Below, piece after piece: positions 10,518 to 21,265 of a stretch of 64,000 bases of DNA. Made by a program: the position numbers and the translations under genes. The DNA lies in contig NC_134286.1 in the NCBI RefSeq assembly GCF_949628215.1, forward strand, positions 2,356,001 to 2,420,000, written 5' to 3'. Below the pieces are notes generated by a model that was not told where the DNA came from, searched no databases, and saw only the letters and a list, made by a program, of their open reading frames with translations. This stretch comes from Phalacrocorax aristotelis (Eukaryota > Chordata > Aves > Suliformes > Phalacrocoracidae). The stretch's first letter is position 1, and the number at the start of each line of letters is the position of its first letter.

Positions 10518-12775
10518 GCTTTCTTGAGGGTGCCCTGAGAGGCACCGTCACCTAAAATCTGAGAGTGTCGGGTACCAGGAGTGACACCCAGCCCTCCTGC
10601 TGAGAACAGGCACTCCCGGGCTCCCAGGGAAAGCCAATAATGAAGAAAACAGGCAAGGAGGCTCCCCATGGTCACATCTGCAGGGACAAGGTTTGGGATT
10701 TGGGCTGAGATGGCAGGGAGGAGACACTGGGACAGGGACTCTATAATCTTTTTCACAAGCCCGGACCAGCCAGTGCCACCTGTGTCGCTGGAAGGCTGTG
10801 ACAAGAGCCAGGAACGGCTGCATTCCCCTCGCTCCCCAGCAGTTTTGCCTCCCCGTTTTCTGCAGGGATGTGAAGACAAGGTGTCACACCACCATTTTTC
10901 CAGCATTAAACAGAATTGGTGCAAAGGGCACTGGCCAAGAGCAGGGCCAGCACCGAGCACGAGCCCCTCATGGGTTTTCAGGCAGGTGAGGAGCATGCAG
11001 GGATGCTGCAGGGACCAAAGGGCTTTCTTTTCCACTGTCCCCCTGTGTCAGATATATCCGCTCCCCTGCCCACTGCCCCGTCCCAGCAGAGAAATCAGAA
11101 ACCTCAGACTTGGAGCTGCTGGGTCAAGCAAAGTGCATTAGCCCCGCAGCCCGCCCGCAGCCAGGGTTTCACTTCAGCCTTGCTTTTTTTGCAGCCAAAC
11201 CCTGGAGAAATCAGCAAACGGGAGAAAGCAGTTTGCAAGGGCTCAGTTCAGGAAGCAGGGCGTAAGCAGCGCACATGCACAGAAATGTGGGTAAATGCAC
11301 CGACATGTCTCGCATCAGAGGTGCAGGTGGCGAGCAGCCAGCCGAGAGGCTGTGGCTATATTTTATATATATAATCTGTGTGTATATATGTATATATAAA
11401 TACACAACCTTCATCCTGAAACTGAAAACACAGCAACCCCTCTGAAGGGCTGCCTGGGTGAGGAGGAGCGGGGTAGAGGAGCCTTCACCCTGCGCCTCGA
11501 AGCGACGCCCAGCTCGGCGCAGAAGCCCGGTCCCTGCTGCTGGCCATCAGCTTTCAGAAGTCCATGCCTGTGGCAAACACCAGGCTCAGGGCTGTGGGAA
11601 ACAGCACCACTGGCTGCTTCTTAATTAAATACCACTGTCGAGGGGCTCGGTGGCAATGGCAAGCAGTGCTCAGGGCTCTGCCAGATCAGGCTCTGGTCTC
11701 CTGGAAGGGAAGGGCAAGCTGCCCGACACCTTGCAGGCAGCTACAGGCTCCATTTCCAAGGGGAAAAATTGCACTGTTTTGTTGCAGACGGTGCTACAGG
11801 CCCTTGGTTTGTAACCTGCTGCTGCCAAATCACCTCTTCCCAAGAGCAGACAGTTTCCCCACAGGCTGTGCTCACAAATGACGAAATCCATCACCTCTCT
11901 GGAGAGTGGCACGAGCACCTCTGAACTCCCCGTGACCCCCTAATACCCTCAGCGCTGGCTGGATGAGGCGAAATGGGTAAATGGATGAAAAGAATTTCTG
12001 CTCTAACTAAAAGACAGATGTATTTCTCTTCCTTCACATCCTGAACTGTTGCTGCAGAATAATTTCTGTTGCTACAACACGATGCCTGCACAATGTGCCA
12101 TGAGTGCCGGAATTGAGTTAGCAGGACCTGCAGAGCAACTGGCATGTGTTCGGCCAGCTATTAGCTTATAAATCCAGCCTTAAATCTGGAGCCAGGGCTC
12201 TGACAGATCTGTCCACGCCTCTCCCACTGGCCTCTGCTCCGCTCAGCTGCCTGCCAGCACCATCGTTTGCTGATGCTAATTATTGCCCTTGCTGCTGATT
12301 CACATCAGACCATGGCATGCATCCAAAAAGACAGCATCTAGATCCATTTAAAGTCCCTATTCATTTACAGTCCCACCAAAATTGCTTGTAGATATATCAG
12401 AGCTCACCAGTTTGACAGGAGTTTGACAGAAAACTATATGCAATAAAGGTGGTCTTGAAAAACCCCGGGAGCTGAAGCAGCTCTCTGGCATTAGCAATGA
12501 AGAGGTTAATGCTACAGAGCTCAATTGCAATGTCCCTGTAATTGTGGCGTTGCCCGAGCAGGTGGCAGGGGACATAATCTTCCAGAGCATGTCTGAAAGG
12601 AGCTGCATGGAAGATGCTCGGGACCGCTGCCTGTAAGCAGGGTCTGGCTCTGCACCCTTCCCAACACGCACCGCCCCCATCTTGCACATGCACCTGCGCT
12701 CTGTACCCACGCCTACACATTCTTCTGTACCGAAGCACATTTACTCCACGTGGGGAAATACTGGGAAGTTTTTGG
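10518..12775. other. Intergenic 5' flank of the P2RY10-like gene
   Basis: GC-rich sequence with chance reading frames and no family resemblance. A TATA-like CTTATAAATC lies near 12165. It may contain the non-coding first exon of the receptor downstream, which I cannot locate. Confidence 0.4.
11357..11403. repeat. AT/TG-rich simple repeat
   Basis: Interrupted TA dinucleotides with a short TG block, embedded in GC-rich surroundings. Confidence 0.75.
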
Positions 12776-12805
12776 CTTTACAGCATCTGGTTTTACTCCC
12801 TACAG
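12776..12805 (+). other. Intron end and splice acceptor before the P2RY10-like coding exon
   Basis: A 30-nt block starting CTTTACAGC and ending in a pyrimidine tract plus TACAG. It aligns without gaps to 1225-1254 upstream of P2RY10. The AG is at 12804-12805 and the ATG follows 48 nt later, compared with 50 nt in P2RY10. This supports a shared gene structure with a non-coding upstream exon. Confidence 0.6.
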
Positions 12806-12853
12806 AAACCCTCCACCCACCTCAATCGCCTCAAGTGAAGAGACTCAGCCAAG

Positions 12854-13966
12854 ATGGAGAGCAACGTGTCCTCCGGGAACTGTACTGACCCCCAGATATC
12901 CTTCCAGTCCACCCTGTACGCAACCACCTACACCATCATATTCATCCCCGGCCTCCTGGCAAACGGTGCTGCCCTGTGGGTCTTGTGCCGCTTCATCAGC
13001 AAGAACAAACCCGTCATTTTCATGATCAACCTGGCCGTGGCCGACCTGGCTCACGTCCTCTCGCTGCCCTTACGGATGTATTACTACATAAACCACACTT
13101 GGCCGTTTGGAAGCTTTCTCTGCCAGCTGTGCTTCTACCTGAAGTATCTCAACATGTACGCCAGCATTTGCTTCCTCACCTGCATCAGCGTCCAGCGGTA
13201 CCTCTTCCTCCGCCATCCCTTCAAAGCCAAGGACTGGAAGCGGCGGTACGACATAGCCATCAGCGCTGCCATCTGGCTCGTCGTCGGCGCGGCATGCTTT
13301 CCTCTGCTAGTAGTGAGGAACCCAGCCCTCTCCAACAGCACAAACAGGTGCTTCTCAGACCTGGGGGTGAAACAGATGAGCCCAGGAGCCTCCATCGCGC
13401 TGGTGACGGTGGCGGAGCTGTTTGGGTTTGTCCTCCCCTTGGGCATCGTTGCCGGCTGCACTTGGAAGATGTGGCAGTCCCTGCGGGAGTGCCCAACGCA
13501 GCTGCAAAACACCAGCGAGAAGCAGAAGGCTTTGCGCATGGTCTTGATGTGCGCGGCCGTCTTCTTCATCTGCTTCACCCCCTACCACATCAACTTCCCT
13601 TTCTTCATGATGGTGATAGAGAACATCATCCAGGACTGCACCATTCACAGGAGCATGCTCCGCTTCCACCCCATCTCCCTCTGCCTGGCGAGCCTCAACT
13701 GCTGCCTGGATCCGGTCCTCTACTACTTCATGACCTCCGAGTTCCAGGACCAGCTGCTGCGCCACAGCTGCGCCACCCTGCGAGCTTGGTTCATGTGCAG
13801 CGGGAGCAGCCACTCCATCGCCGAAACTGACCATGACATTCGTACGAAGAGGAGAAATCTTCCGCGCTTTAAGTTTTGGTCTCTTCCCAAGTTCTTTGGC
13901 CAAATAAACAGCATGGAAATCCCTGCCACGCCGCCCGACGAGCTTCTGCTGGAGTCCATCTCTTGA
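12854..13966 (+). CDS. P2RY10-like receptor, tandem paralog with long C-tail
   Basis: A 370-residue class A GPCR close to P2RY10. Visible features are TM1 with N37, LAVADL with D64, R74 in LPLR, C90 paired with ECL2 C166, VQRY at 113-116, FTPYH at 241-245, and DPVLY at 286-290. N-glycosylation sites occur at N4, N9, N80 and N161. The start at 12854 has a strong context, with A at -3 and G at +4. Compared with P2RY10 it lacks one Lys in intracellular loop 1 (SKNK instead of SKKNK). It also has a tail about 46 residues longer, with a basic stretch at 330-340, candidate palmitoylation cysteines C306 and C315, and an acidic end. By position it may correspond to mouse P2ry10b (LPS2L), a pseudogene in humans as I recall, but gene conversion blurs orthology. 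Third codon positions are much richer in G/C than in P2RY10. Confidence 0.9.
   Translation: MESNVSSGNCTDPQISFQSTLYATTYTIIFIPGLLANGAALWVLCRFISKNKPVIFMINLAVADLAHVLSLPLRMYYYINHTWPFGSFLCQLCFYLKYLNMYASICFLTCISVQRYLFLRHPFKAKDWKRRYDIAISAAIWLVVGAACFPLLVVRNPALSNSTNRCFSDLGVKQMSPGASIALVTVAELFGFVLPLGIVAGCTWKMWQSLRECPTQLQNTSEKQKALRMVLMCAAVFFICFTPYHINFPFFMMVIENIIQDCTIHRSMLRFHPISLCLASLNCCLDPVLYYFMTSEFQDQLLRHSCATLRAWFMCSGSSHSIAETDHDIRTKRRNLPRFKFWSLPKFFGQINSMEIPATPPDELLLESIS
12913..13062 (+). repeat. Near-identical block shared with P2RY10 1358-1510 (gene-conversion tract)
   Basis: Over 150 aligned positions I count two mismatches plus one 3-nt gap, including synonymous sites. Coding sequence on either side diverges abruptly. 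The tract covers TM1, intracellular loop 1 and most of TM2. Confidence 0.8.
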
Positions 13967-14487
13967 AGTGTAAGCCATTTGTCTCCACGTAGGTGCTTCT
14001 CATAGCTTGAGTGAAGATTGCTTTAGGTCTCCAAACATACCTTGAATTACCCGTGTGTGCAACAGATGCCAGAACGTGGCACAGAAGGATATTTTGATGG
14101 AAAAAAAAAGTTTGCTGGTTGTGTTGTCACTGTTGGGGACTCTTTGCCTTATGACATTCTCTGTTACATTATTGTTAAAATACCCGAAGAAGCCGTCGCC
14201 GATGCCAGTATTTCTCTCGTGCTGAACTGCAGCTGGTTTTGGGTCCCTCTCGCTTCTGTTGTCTCAGCGCTTCTACGTATTTGTCATTTTTTAAAATCCT
14301 TCTAAATCCCGAGTTGTAAGCGGGTGGCTCCGCCTCAGTGCAGCTCAGAGAGGTAGCACCAGGGGAGTTTCAGTCCCAACCACAGCTATCCGCAGCCCGT
14401 GATGACTTACAGCATCCACGGCGCTCGCGTGAGGCTCTAGATCAGGACAGTTAATTATCTCCTTGTAAACTGAACCTCTTTCCATTG

Positions 14488-14505
14488 AAAAAAAAAAAAA
14501 AAAAA
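14488..14505. repeat. Poly(A) homopolymer
   Basis: A run of 18 A. No recognisable retroposon body precedes it. Confidence 0.8.
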
Positions 14506-15053
14506 GTCAGTCATCTGCATGTAATCTAGCCTAATCTGGACCACAAGACTGTAATACTCTTTGCTTGATACAAGTGGGTAAAGTTAACCTATATCCACAT
14601 CAGCGTTAAAGGGAGTTTTCAAACTGGGGTCAGCTCACGCCATTGAAAAAGGCACCCAGAGCTGAGGAAGGGAGCCCGCCTGGCCCCCAGGAGCTACGGG
14701 ATGCTCAGCTGATTACGGGGGGATGCATACTTGGAAGACAGACTGTGACTGGATATGCCACGAGCAAAGAGGAGGAAGGACAAAGGATGGCTCCCAGGGC
14801 ACGCCTGCCCGCAGGGACCCAAGGCAAGCCTCACAAGGAAGGACTACTAGCTGGCATTGCCATCTCGTGTCACTGTTAGGAGTTTTGTGCTATTTGTTCT
14901 TTTGCTAAAGCCTGTGGTTGTAAATTAAGGTGTTCCCCGAGCCTCTCGGTTTTGCTTTAAAAAACAGAAAATGTCCCAGCCTTTGCCTGGATACCGAGAA
15001 AAGGTTACAGAACTGACACAAGTGCATCCCTTAAGGCTTCAAACCTGGGAGGA

Positions 15054-15059
15054 AATAAA
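15054..15059 (+). terminator. Poly(A) signal candidate for the P2RY10-like gene
   Basis: AATAAA about 1.1 kb past the stop codon. It is the first canonical hexamer I noticed downstream of the coding region. Confidence 0.35.
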
Positions 15060-16932
15060 GTTACCTGAACATATATTTTAACATCGTGGGTATTATTTTA
15101 AGTGCTTGGAAATAGTCTCATTATGCACCATGTCTGCTCTCAAAGCACCAGAGCAATCTGCAGATGGGGGGAACCCAGTCTGGGGCTCGGAGAGGCCCCA
15201 TGGCCTCTGCAGCCCCCCGCACAGCGGCCAGCATGGCCGCTGCAAGTTTTCCTCCTTGCGAGCTAAGGCATCGACAACTGCAATGCCAAAAAACCCTCAG
15301 GGAATTATATAAGTAAACATAGGCAGCGAGGGTTTGATAGAAAACAGCTTTGCCAATGATTGGATGCACATTTCCAACCCATGCAGCGTTTCTGGGAAGT
15401 GTGGAGCAGTCAGTGGTTTACCCTTGCATTGCCAAGGTTGGTCTTAGAAAGATGAGGGGAGATCCAGACGACCCAGAGGAATTTGCTTTTGTACTTAGTG
15501 TGCCAGAGATGGGCAGAAAACACTGAGGTGGGTGGAAAACACGCCCTGCAGCTCTGTCCTAAATCCCCTCCTCTCACCAAAAAACCCCCCAAACCCAATG
15601 AAAACCCAAAACCAAACCAAACCAAAAACCAAAAGGACACACGCCCCTTGTTTGCTTGGGGTGGAGGGAAGAGTTTTCTCAGAGCGGGAAAAAGCTGCTT
15701 CAGGTGGCACAAGCCCAGCAGCATGCACAGGCAAAACACGAAACCCAAGCAAAACCCGGCCGATGCCGTGGCTGGCAAGACCCAGCTCCGGGCCGCCACC
15801 AAAGACAGGACACGTCACACCACCAGCACCTTAACTGGGCGCACGCTTTTAGCCTGTGAGTGTCTTTTGGGAACGGTACAACCAAGTAGCTGTGCTGGGC
15901 ATCCAGGCAGCCCTCAATAACCACAGGTAGGTATTTATAAAGTCCTGCTGACTGACCACAAAGCCTGTATTGTGGCTCTGACCTTACCGGCAGCTCCAGG
16001 TTTCCCAGTAACACCAGTTACCGGTGGGACTTTGCCAGTTTGTTTTCAGATTGCACAGCTTTTCTGCTATTTCTGCAATGCAGCTTCCCCCATCCAAAAA
16101 GAGACCAGGAAAAAGAAAGCAAAACAAAAACTCTCACTGATCTGTCACTCAGCAGCCACCCTTACTCAGGCTGCCCGTCGGGCACTGGAAATACAGCAGA
16201 AAAATCCCTTTCTGGGTTATATGCACGGGATAGCAAGGATTTTGCTGGGTTTTACCCAAACCAAACCCCAAGGCAATCTTTTTCCAGTGCAGACTGGTGC
16301 TTTCTGCCCTTCGGAGGCCACGAGATACCTGCCAGCCCTCCTGTTTTATCACAGCCCACTGAGACCCACTACCACAAAGCCCCAGGCTGGGCACTGGGAC
16401 CCAAACTGCAGGGATTTGGGGTCAGCAGGAGCTGGATGCTGCTGCCTGGATGCTGCAGTGAGGGCAGGACAGAGACAGGGATGCTGCTGGCCCCCAATGC
16501 AGAGATGCAGGAGCAGTGGGTTCCACCAGTGGTAGTTCAGATACCTCGTGGGGCAGCAGGTCAGCATGGGCTTGGCGATCTCTGGCTCTCAGTGCTCCTA
16601 AGATTTAGGTTAAAAGCTGCCACACTGAGGATTTTCTTTGCTGAGGCCAAGGCGTGAGCTTACATCTTACAAAGCAAAACCTCAAGGCTGAAGAGAAGGA
16701 AGAGCAAGGGGCTGGGAGCTGACGTGTGGGGGAAGAAGACAGGGTGAATTAAGAGCTTTTCAGGATTTCTTTCTCAAAGCCATTACCTGTGGGCTTTAAA
16801 CATTTTATTCACGTGGCAAAATCAGCCAGAAATAACCCCATTGTTGCGCTTTGGCCTCATTAATTTCCAGGTCGTGTATTACAGACCCTGGCCATGCTCT
16901 CATCAGCGGGTACAGTGGCAACAGCACCAAGA

Positions 16933-16968
16933 GCACGACCCCTACCCTGGGCACGACCCCTACCCAGG
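16933..16968. repeat. 18-nt tandem duplication
   Basis: Two adjacent copies of GCACGACCCCTACCCTGG differing at one position. Confidence 0.75.
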
Positions 16969-19308
16969 GCGCTCTCTCCCCACGTACCATCCTCAGCCTT
17001 TCCGGCAGAAGAATACGTGGCACGATGCTCCGGCCTCAGCCAGCCCGAGAGCTCAGACCGATAAGCCACGGGTGATAACTTCGTACCCAGCTAGGGCAGG
17101 AGGGCTTCCGAAACACCTCGCGGGAAGGGCGAGAGGCTGCAGCGGCAGGAGAGCCACAAAGCGGGCAGCTCGGCCGGACCTCTGACGACAACTGCATATC
17201 CTGAGCTTCTCACATGCAATTAATTATTCTCCGTCACTTAATCCCTTACAACTGGCTTTGACTAGAACCGCTTAGTTGCTTTTATATGTGTGTCCATCCA
17301 CATATACCCCTGCACACATAATACACTTACATACACCTAAAATTTTGCAGTACTTGGGAATATCCAAGGTGACGTCTCTTGCACACATCGCTTTCTAGGG
17401 CGCCGCAGGGAAGGAGGGAAGGTTGCTTTTCTCTTTGCTAAAAATACTTTTTTCCTCCCTCCATGACCACATGCTTCCAGTCCAGCCCCAAAGTGACTGC
17501 CTCTGGAAAACCACTCAGCCTCAGCAGAGCTCGCACCACCTACCCGGTAGCGAGACTCAGACTGATGATTTCTGGCACAGGGCTGACAGCCACCGCTGCT
17601 GGCCACGAGCTGCTCCTCCATCCACCCACCCCACACCGAAGAGAGGGGAAAGCTCTGCGCCTGGCAAAGGAACACACACGACAACTGCAATTCTGAGCAC
17701 ACCCTGAACGCACAGAAAGCTGATTTTGCTGCTTTAAACCAGGGAGCGGTTTTCCAGACAGTCATGATTTCATCAGACCCGAGTCCAATTTTTTTTCATT
17801 CGCAGGCTCAGCCAGCAACACCCCGCGAAGCCCAAGTCGCTGGCGTTCAACGGGACAGCACTGTTTTAGAGACCCAGGGCTGTCCGTCGGTCCCTCGTGC
17901 GCTGCAGGGTCCTGTCTGTGACACAAGGGAAAGGGTTTTGGGAGCCCTGCGTCAATGCCATGGCCATGTCCAGTACTGTAAGGGTTAGTTCTCCCCTGAG
18001 AAACAGTCAAAGCCTCAACCTTGCAGCAGTCAGCAAGTCCTTTCCAGCAGAAACTGCCACGCCAGTTGCTCACTCCTGCTCCTCTTAACAGGGGATTTTT
18101 TTGGTTTTTAAAGAACATCTCCCTTCTGTAGGCAGATACAGCAGGCACTGAATCTGGGGAGGAAAATCCAGAGCTTTTTAGCCCTGGGCCAGTGAAAGCA
18201 GCACGGCTGCATCCCTGCCTCCACGCGAGCCCCGCTGATGCTGGAGCTGCGCACGAGAGCCCTGCGCCTGCTCCCCCTTTGCAAACATGCTCCTGCCTGG
18301 TACGAGCCCTGCCCTGGGCTCCTCCTGGGTCACCACCAAGCAAAACACCGCCAGCCACGCGGGGAGAAGATGGACATGCAGCCTATTCTCAGGAATTATT
18401 TCCATTAAAGATTGTCAGTGCAGACCAGAAAGACTTTAGCTGTTTCTGTCTGAGGATCTCCTGCAAGGTCATGAAGCACAAGCTTAGGACTGAAAATTTC
18501 CCATTTTTATAAGGTAAAAATGTAAGTATAAGATAAAATATAAGTAATAAGAGAAAAATGAAGCATTAGATAAAATTTTATCTTATAAAAATAATTGCTT
18601 TGGTGCCCCACTCCAAGTTCTCCTGATTTTTGGTGGCCTCATCTAGGGCAGGTTTGGGGAGGGTCCGGCCGGCGCTGCCACTGCACCCCACGCCAGGGGA
18701 CGGCGCGACTCACAGACTGGCTTTTGGCTGCCAGTAAAGGTGAGCCAGGAAAGGCGCCCTCGGGTTCCCACCCACGCACCCCGAGAAGGGGCTGGGCCGG
18801 CGCTGCCGCACGCGACGGCTCCTGGAGTGACGGGAAACGGGATGGATGCTGGCGGCGGCGCACACCAGCTGCATGCGGAGCGTGGCACCAGCAAAACAGG
18901 ATATGGTTATGCTCTGAAAGGTGTTTTTGAAACAAAAAGTCTATCCGTACAGTAAATACACTCGCTGCCCCAAGAGCAGGCTATGCTTTCTTATAAATAG
19001 GCTTGCTTCTGCAGAAATGAAAGTGTAAAAATGAGCATCTTCACACGTTTGATCAGGAAAGGAAAAGAAAAGAGATCAACTTCAGAGGCCAGGTGCTGTT
19101 CAGCCGGGCGGGGGTGCCGGGGGGGGGTGGTACTGCTGTTATTCTTGGGCCTGGCCCCAGCTCTGCTGCCCATTAGAGTGGTGTCCAAACTGCCCCCCGC
19201 GGCCCCATGGTCCCCTTTGGGGTGGCAGGCGGGTGCCAGGGTCATGCAGGGAAAGGCTTGCAGGACAGGAGCAGAGCCTGGGGACAGCCAAGTTTCACAT
19301 CACATGAT

Positions 19309-19329
19309 GGGGGGGGGGGGGGGGGGGGG
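19309..19329. repeat. Poly(G) tract of 21 nt
   Basis: An uninterrupted G run, potentially G-quadruplex-forming and a common assembly weak point. Confidence 0.85.
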
Positions 19330-20285
19330 AAGAAATAAAAGGTGTTTCTTTAAATCACTATGGTAAAAATACTTTGCAAAGCATGAAAGCAGAGGCAGCT
19401 GCCAGGAAGTGCTGGCAAGCACGGGGAAAGCTTTGCATCCCAGATCCCACTGCAATTACAGAAACACTCCAGGACTAATAGGAACCAAGCCAGCATCCTC
19501 CACCGAGGTCTCCACACATCTCCCAGGAGACTCAGCAACAGTGACAAGCCCTGTTTAAGCAATAAACCTCTGCTGCTTCTAGTCCAAAAGCATCAGCAGA
19601 TTAATCCATCCCCACACCCAAGGGGACAACTCTGCGGCAAAGATCCCACAGTGCTGAAAGCTCTAGCTCCCACAGAACTTATTATTATTAATTAAGGCAC
19701 ATTAAGTAATCAGCAGGCTTCAAAAAATGGCTAGAAGCTTTAACTAATAGGCTTATTAGCTGCTGAAACAGGCAAGTGCCCGCGTGTTCCGGGAGCTGCA
19801 AGCTGCAAAGCCCCAGCGAGGAGCTGTGCCACCGCAGGGGTCACAAACCCGGCGCACTGGGAGGCTGGAAAGCCCGCGATGTGCCCAAGAGATTAATTCC
19901 CTATAAACCACAATAAAAAGAATTATATAGAGCTACAAAACCCTGCTATAAATCAGAACTGTGATATGAGTAGATGAATAATGCTTTAAAGGAGTAGGTG
20001 TCGCTAGGCCCCGGTACCTGCTGCGAGCAGGTGATGCTGCGGTGGGGACGCCGGGGCGGACGGCGCTGCCTGGCCCCCGGGCACCCGTATGGCCCTTCTG
20101 CAGAGCTGCGACCCCCTCCGCAAGCCCTGCTGCAAAGTCAGTCCTGTCCTCCTCCGCGGACACGCGAGAAAAACGAACAAATGCAAATTTAAAAGTTGCA
20201 AATATTTTTAGGTGGAATTGCTGCAGAAGTGATTTTTCAAAACAACCAGTTGACTCAAGGATCTTTGATCCCTCTGGATTTGAAA

Positions 20286-20304
20286 TTTTTTTTTTTTTTT
20301 TTTT
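20286..20304. repeat. Poly(T) homopolymer
   Basis: A run of 19 T within CpG-rich sequence. Confidence 0.8.
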
Positions 20305-20994
20305 AAATATTTCTTGAGCCGGAGTCCCCAGCTGGGTAACTACAGAAGTGCTCCTTTTCAAAATCATAGAATCAGGGAGCGCACAATCAGCCGGCGCCGC
20401 GACCAGACTGCCCTCTGCCGATGGCCACCGCCCGCCGAGCGCCCAGCGGGTGCCGGGCCCCGCAGCCACGGCGATGGGCACCGCCGCTTTGGGGCACAAG
20501 AATTCATCTGGAAGAGAAGAGCCCTCGGCTCTGGCCCTGGTTTGCTCCGCACGAGCTGCAGAAATCCACTGAATGTTAAAAGAAACGACTGCGGAGAATC
20601 TGCTGCTTTTGGGGAAGCCCAAACCGGACCACGATCAGCCTCAGCGTGACTTTCTGAAGCCCCCCCCGCGCGAAGCACTGGGCGCAGGGACCTGCAGCCC
20701 AGGGGTGAAAACGTCCAGATGACAGCAAAGGAACCTTTCCCCGACAGCTGAGGAAAGGAGAGGAAAATAACTGATAAAGCGCCTTGTTAGCTGCGTGTCC
20801 TTAGAAGGGGGCTCTGCGAGCCCACGCGTGCTGGTGGGAGCCTGCGCTGCCTCGGCTGGGTGCTGCTGGGGCGTCGAGCCCCCGGGCCCCCCACCACCGG
20901 CGGAGGCTGCTGGGGCGGCAGCCGTCTCGCAGCGAGCAGTAACTGCCACGCTGCGGTGGCAGTTTCCACAACACCCCAAAACCAAAGCACCTCT

Positions 20995-21040
20995 ACATAC
21001 ATATATATATAGATACATATATATATATATATATATAAAT
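20995..21040. repeat. AT dinucleotide repeat
   Basis: Interrupted TA repeats with GATACA-type interruptions. Chance frames over it encode Tyr-Ile runs. Confidence 0.85.
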
Positions 21041-21265
21041 AACCACGAAAAAAAGAAAGAAAAAGGGCCAGGTCCAGCTCGGACCTGCGGGCAGGAGGAG
21101 CGGTGCAGAAAGCGCTGCCAGCCAGGGAGGGCCCCGCTCCCCTCCTGCGCGGGCGCAGGCTGCTGCTCCCGGCAGTTGCACTTTTGCTTTGCACGTCGCA
21201 CGGGGTGGGGAACCCGCTGCTGGCACCCGCGGGGTCACACCGGAGCAGCCCGCCGAGACGGTAAA

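Larger units (their letters stand above)
13967..20285. other. 3' flank of the P2RY10-like gene and GC-rich intergenic sequence
   Basis: No gene recognised. The first 1.1 kb is probably 3' UTR. An 18-nt A-run lies at 14488-14505. An 18-nt unit is tandemly duplicated at 16933-16968. A second CpG-dense patch lies at about 18655-18890. The many reading frames here reflect high GC content and look like chance. Confidence 0.4.
19790..21265. promoter_or_regulatory. Orphan CpG-rich region
   Basis: CpG dinucleotides are dense, especially at 20040-20110, 20385-20480, 20640-20700, 20820-20940 and 21080-21255. A T-run and an AT repeat interrupt them. A donor-like GAGACG|GTAAAG lies near 21260 on the + strand. 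No coding gene starts here. It could be the promoter of a non-coding RNA, a distal GPR174 promoter, or simply GC-rich sequence. Confidence 0.35.

Noticed and set aside
12845-13054. Antisense frame nearly identical to the one at 1227-1502
   Set aside because: Both are antisense shadows of the converted TM1-TM2 block, not a duplicated small gene.
12976-13830. 284-codon frame in another phase of the P2RY10-like gene
   Set aside because: It is a GC-rich shadow of the receptor CDS, with His/Leu/Pro-rich content and no domain.
20360-20376. ATCATAGAATCA resembling a CR1 3' end
   Set aside because: Only about 14 nt match and no CR1 body follows.
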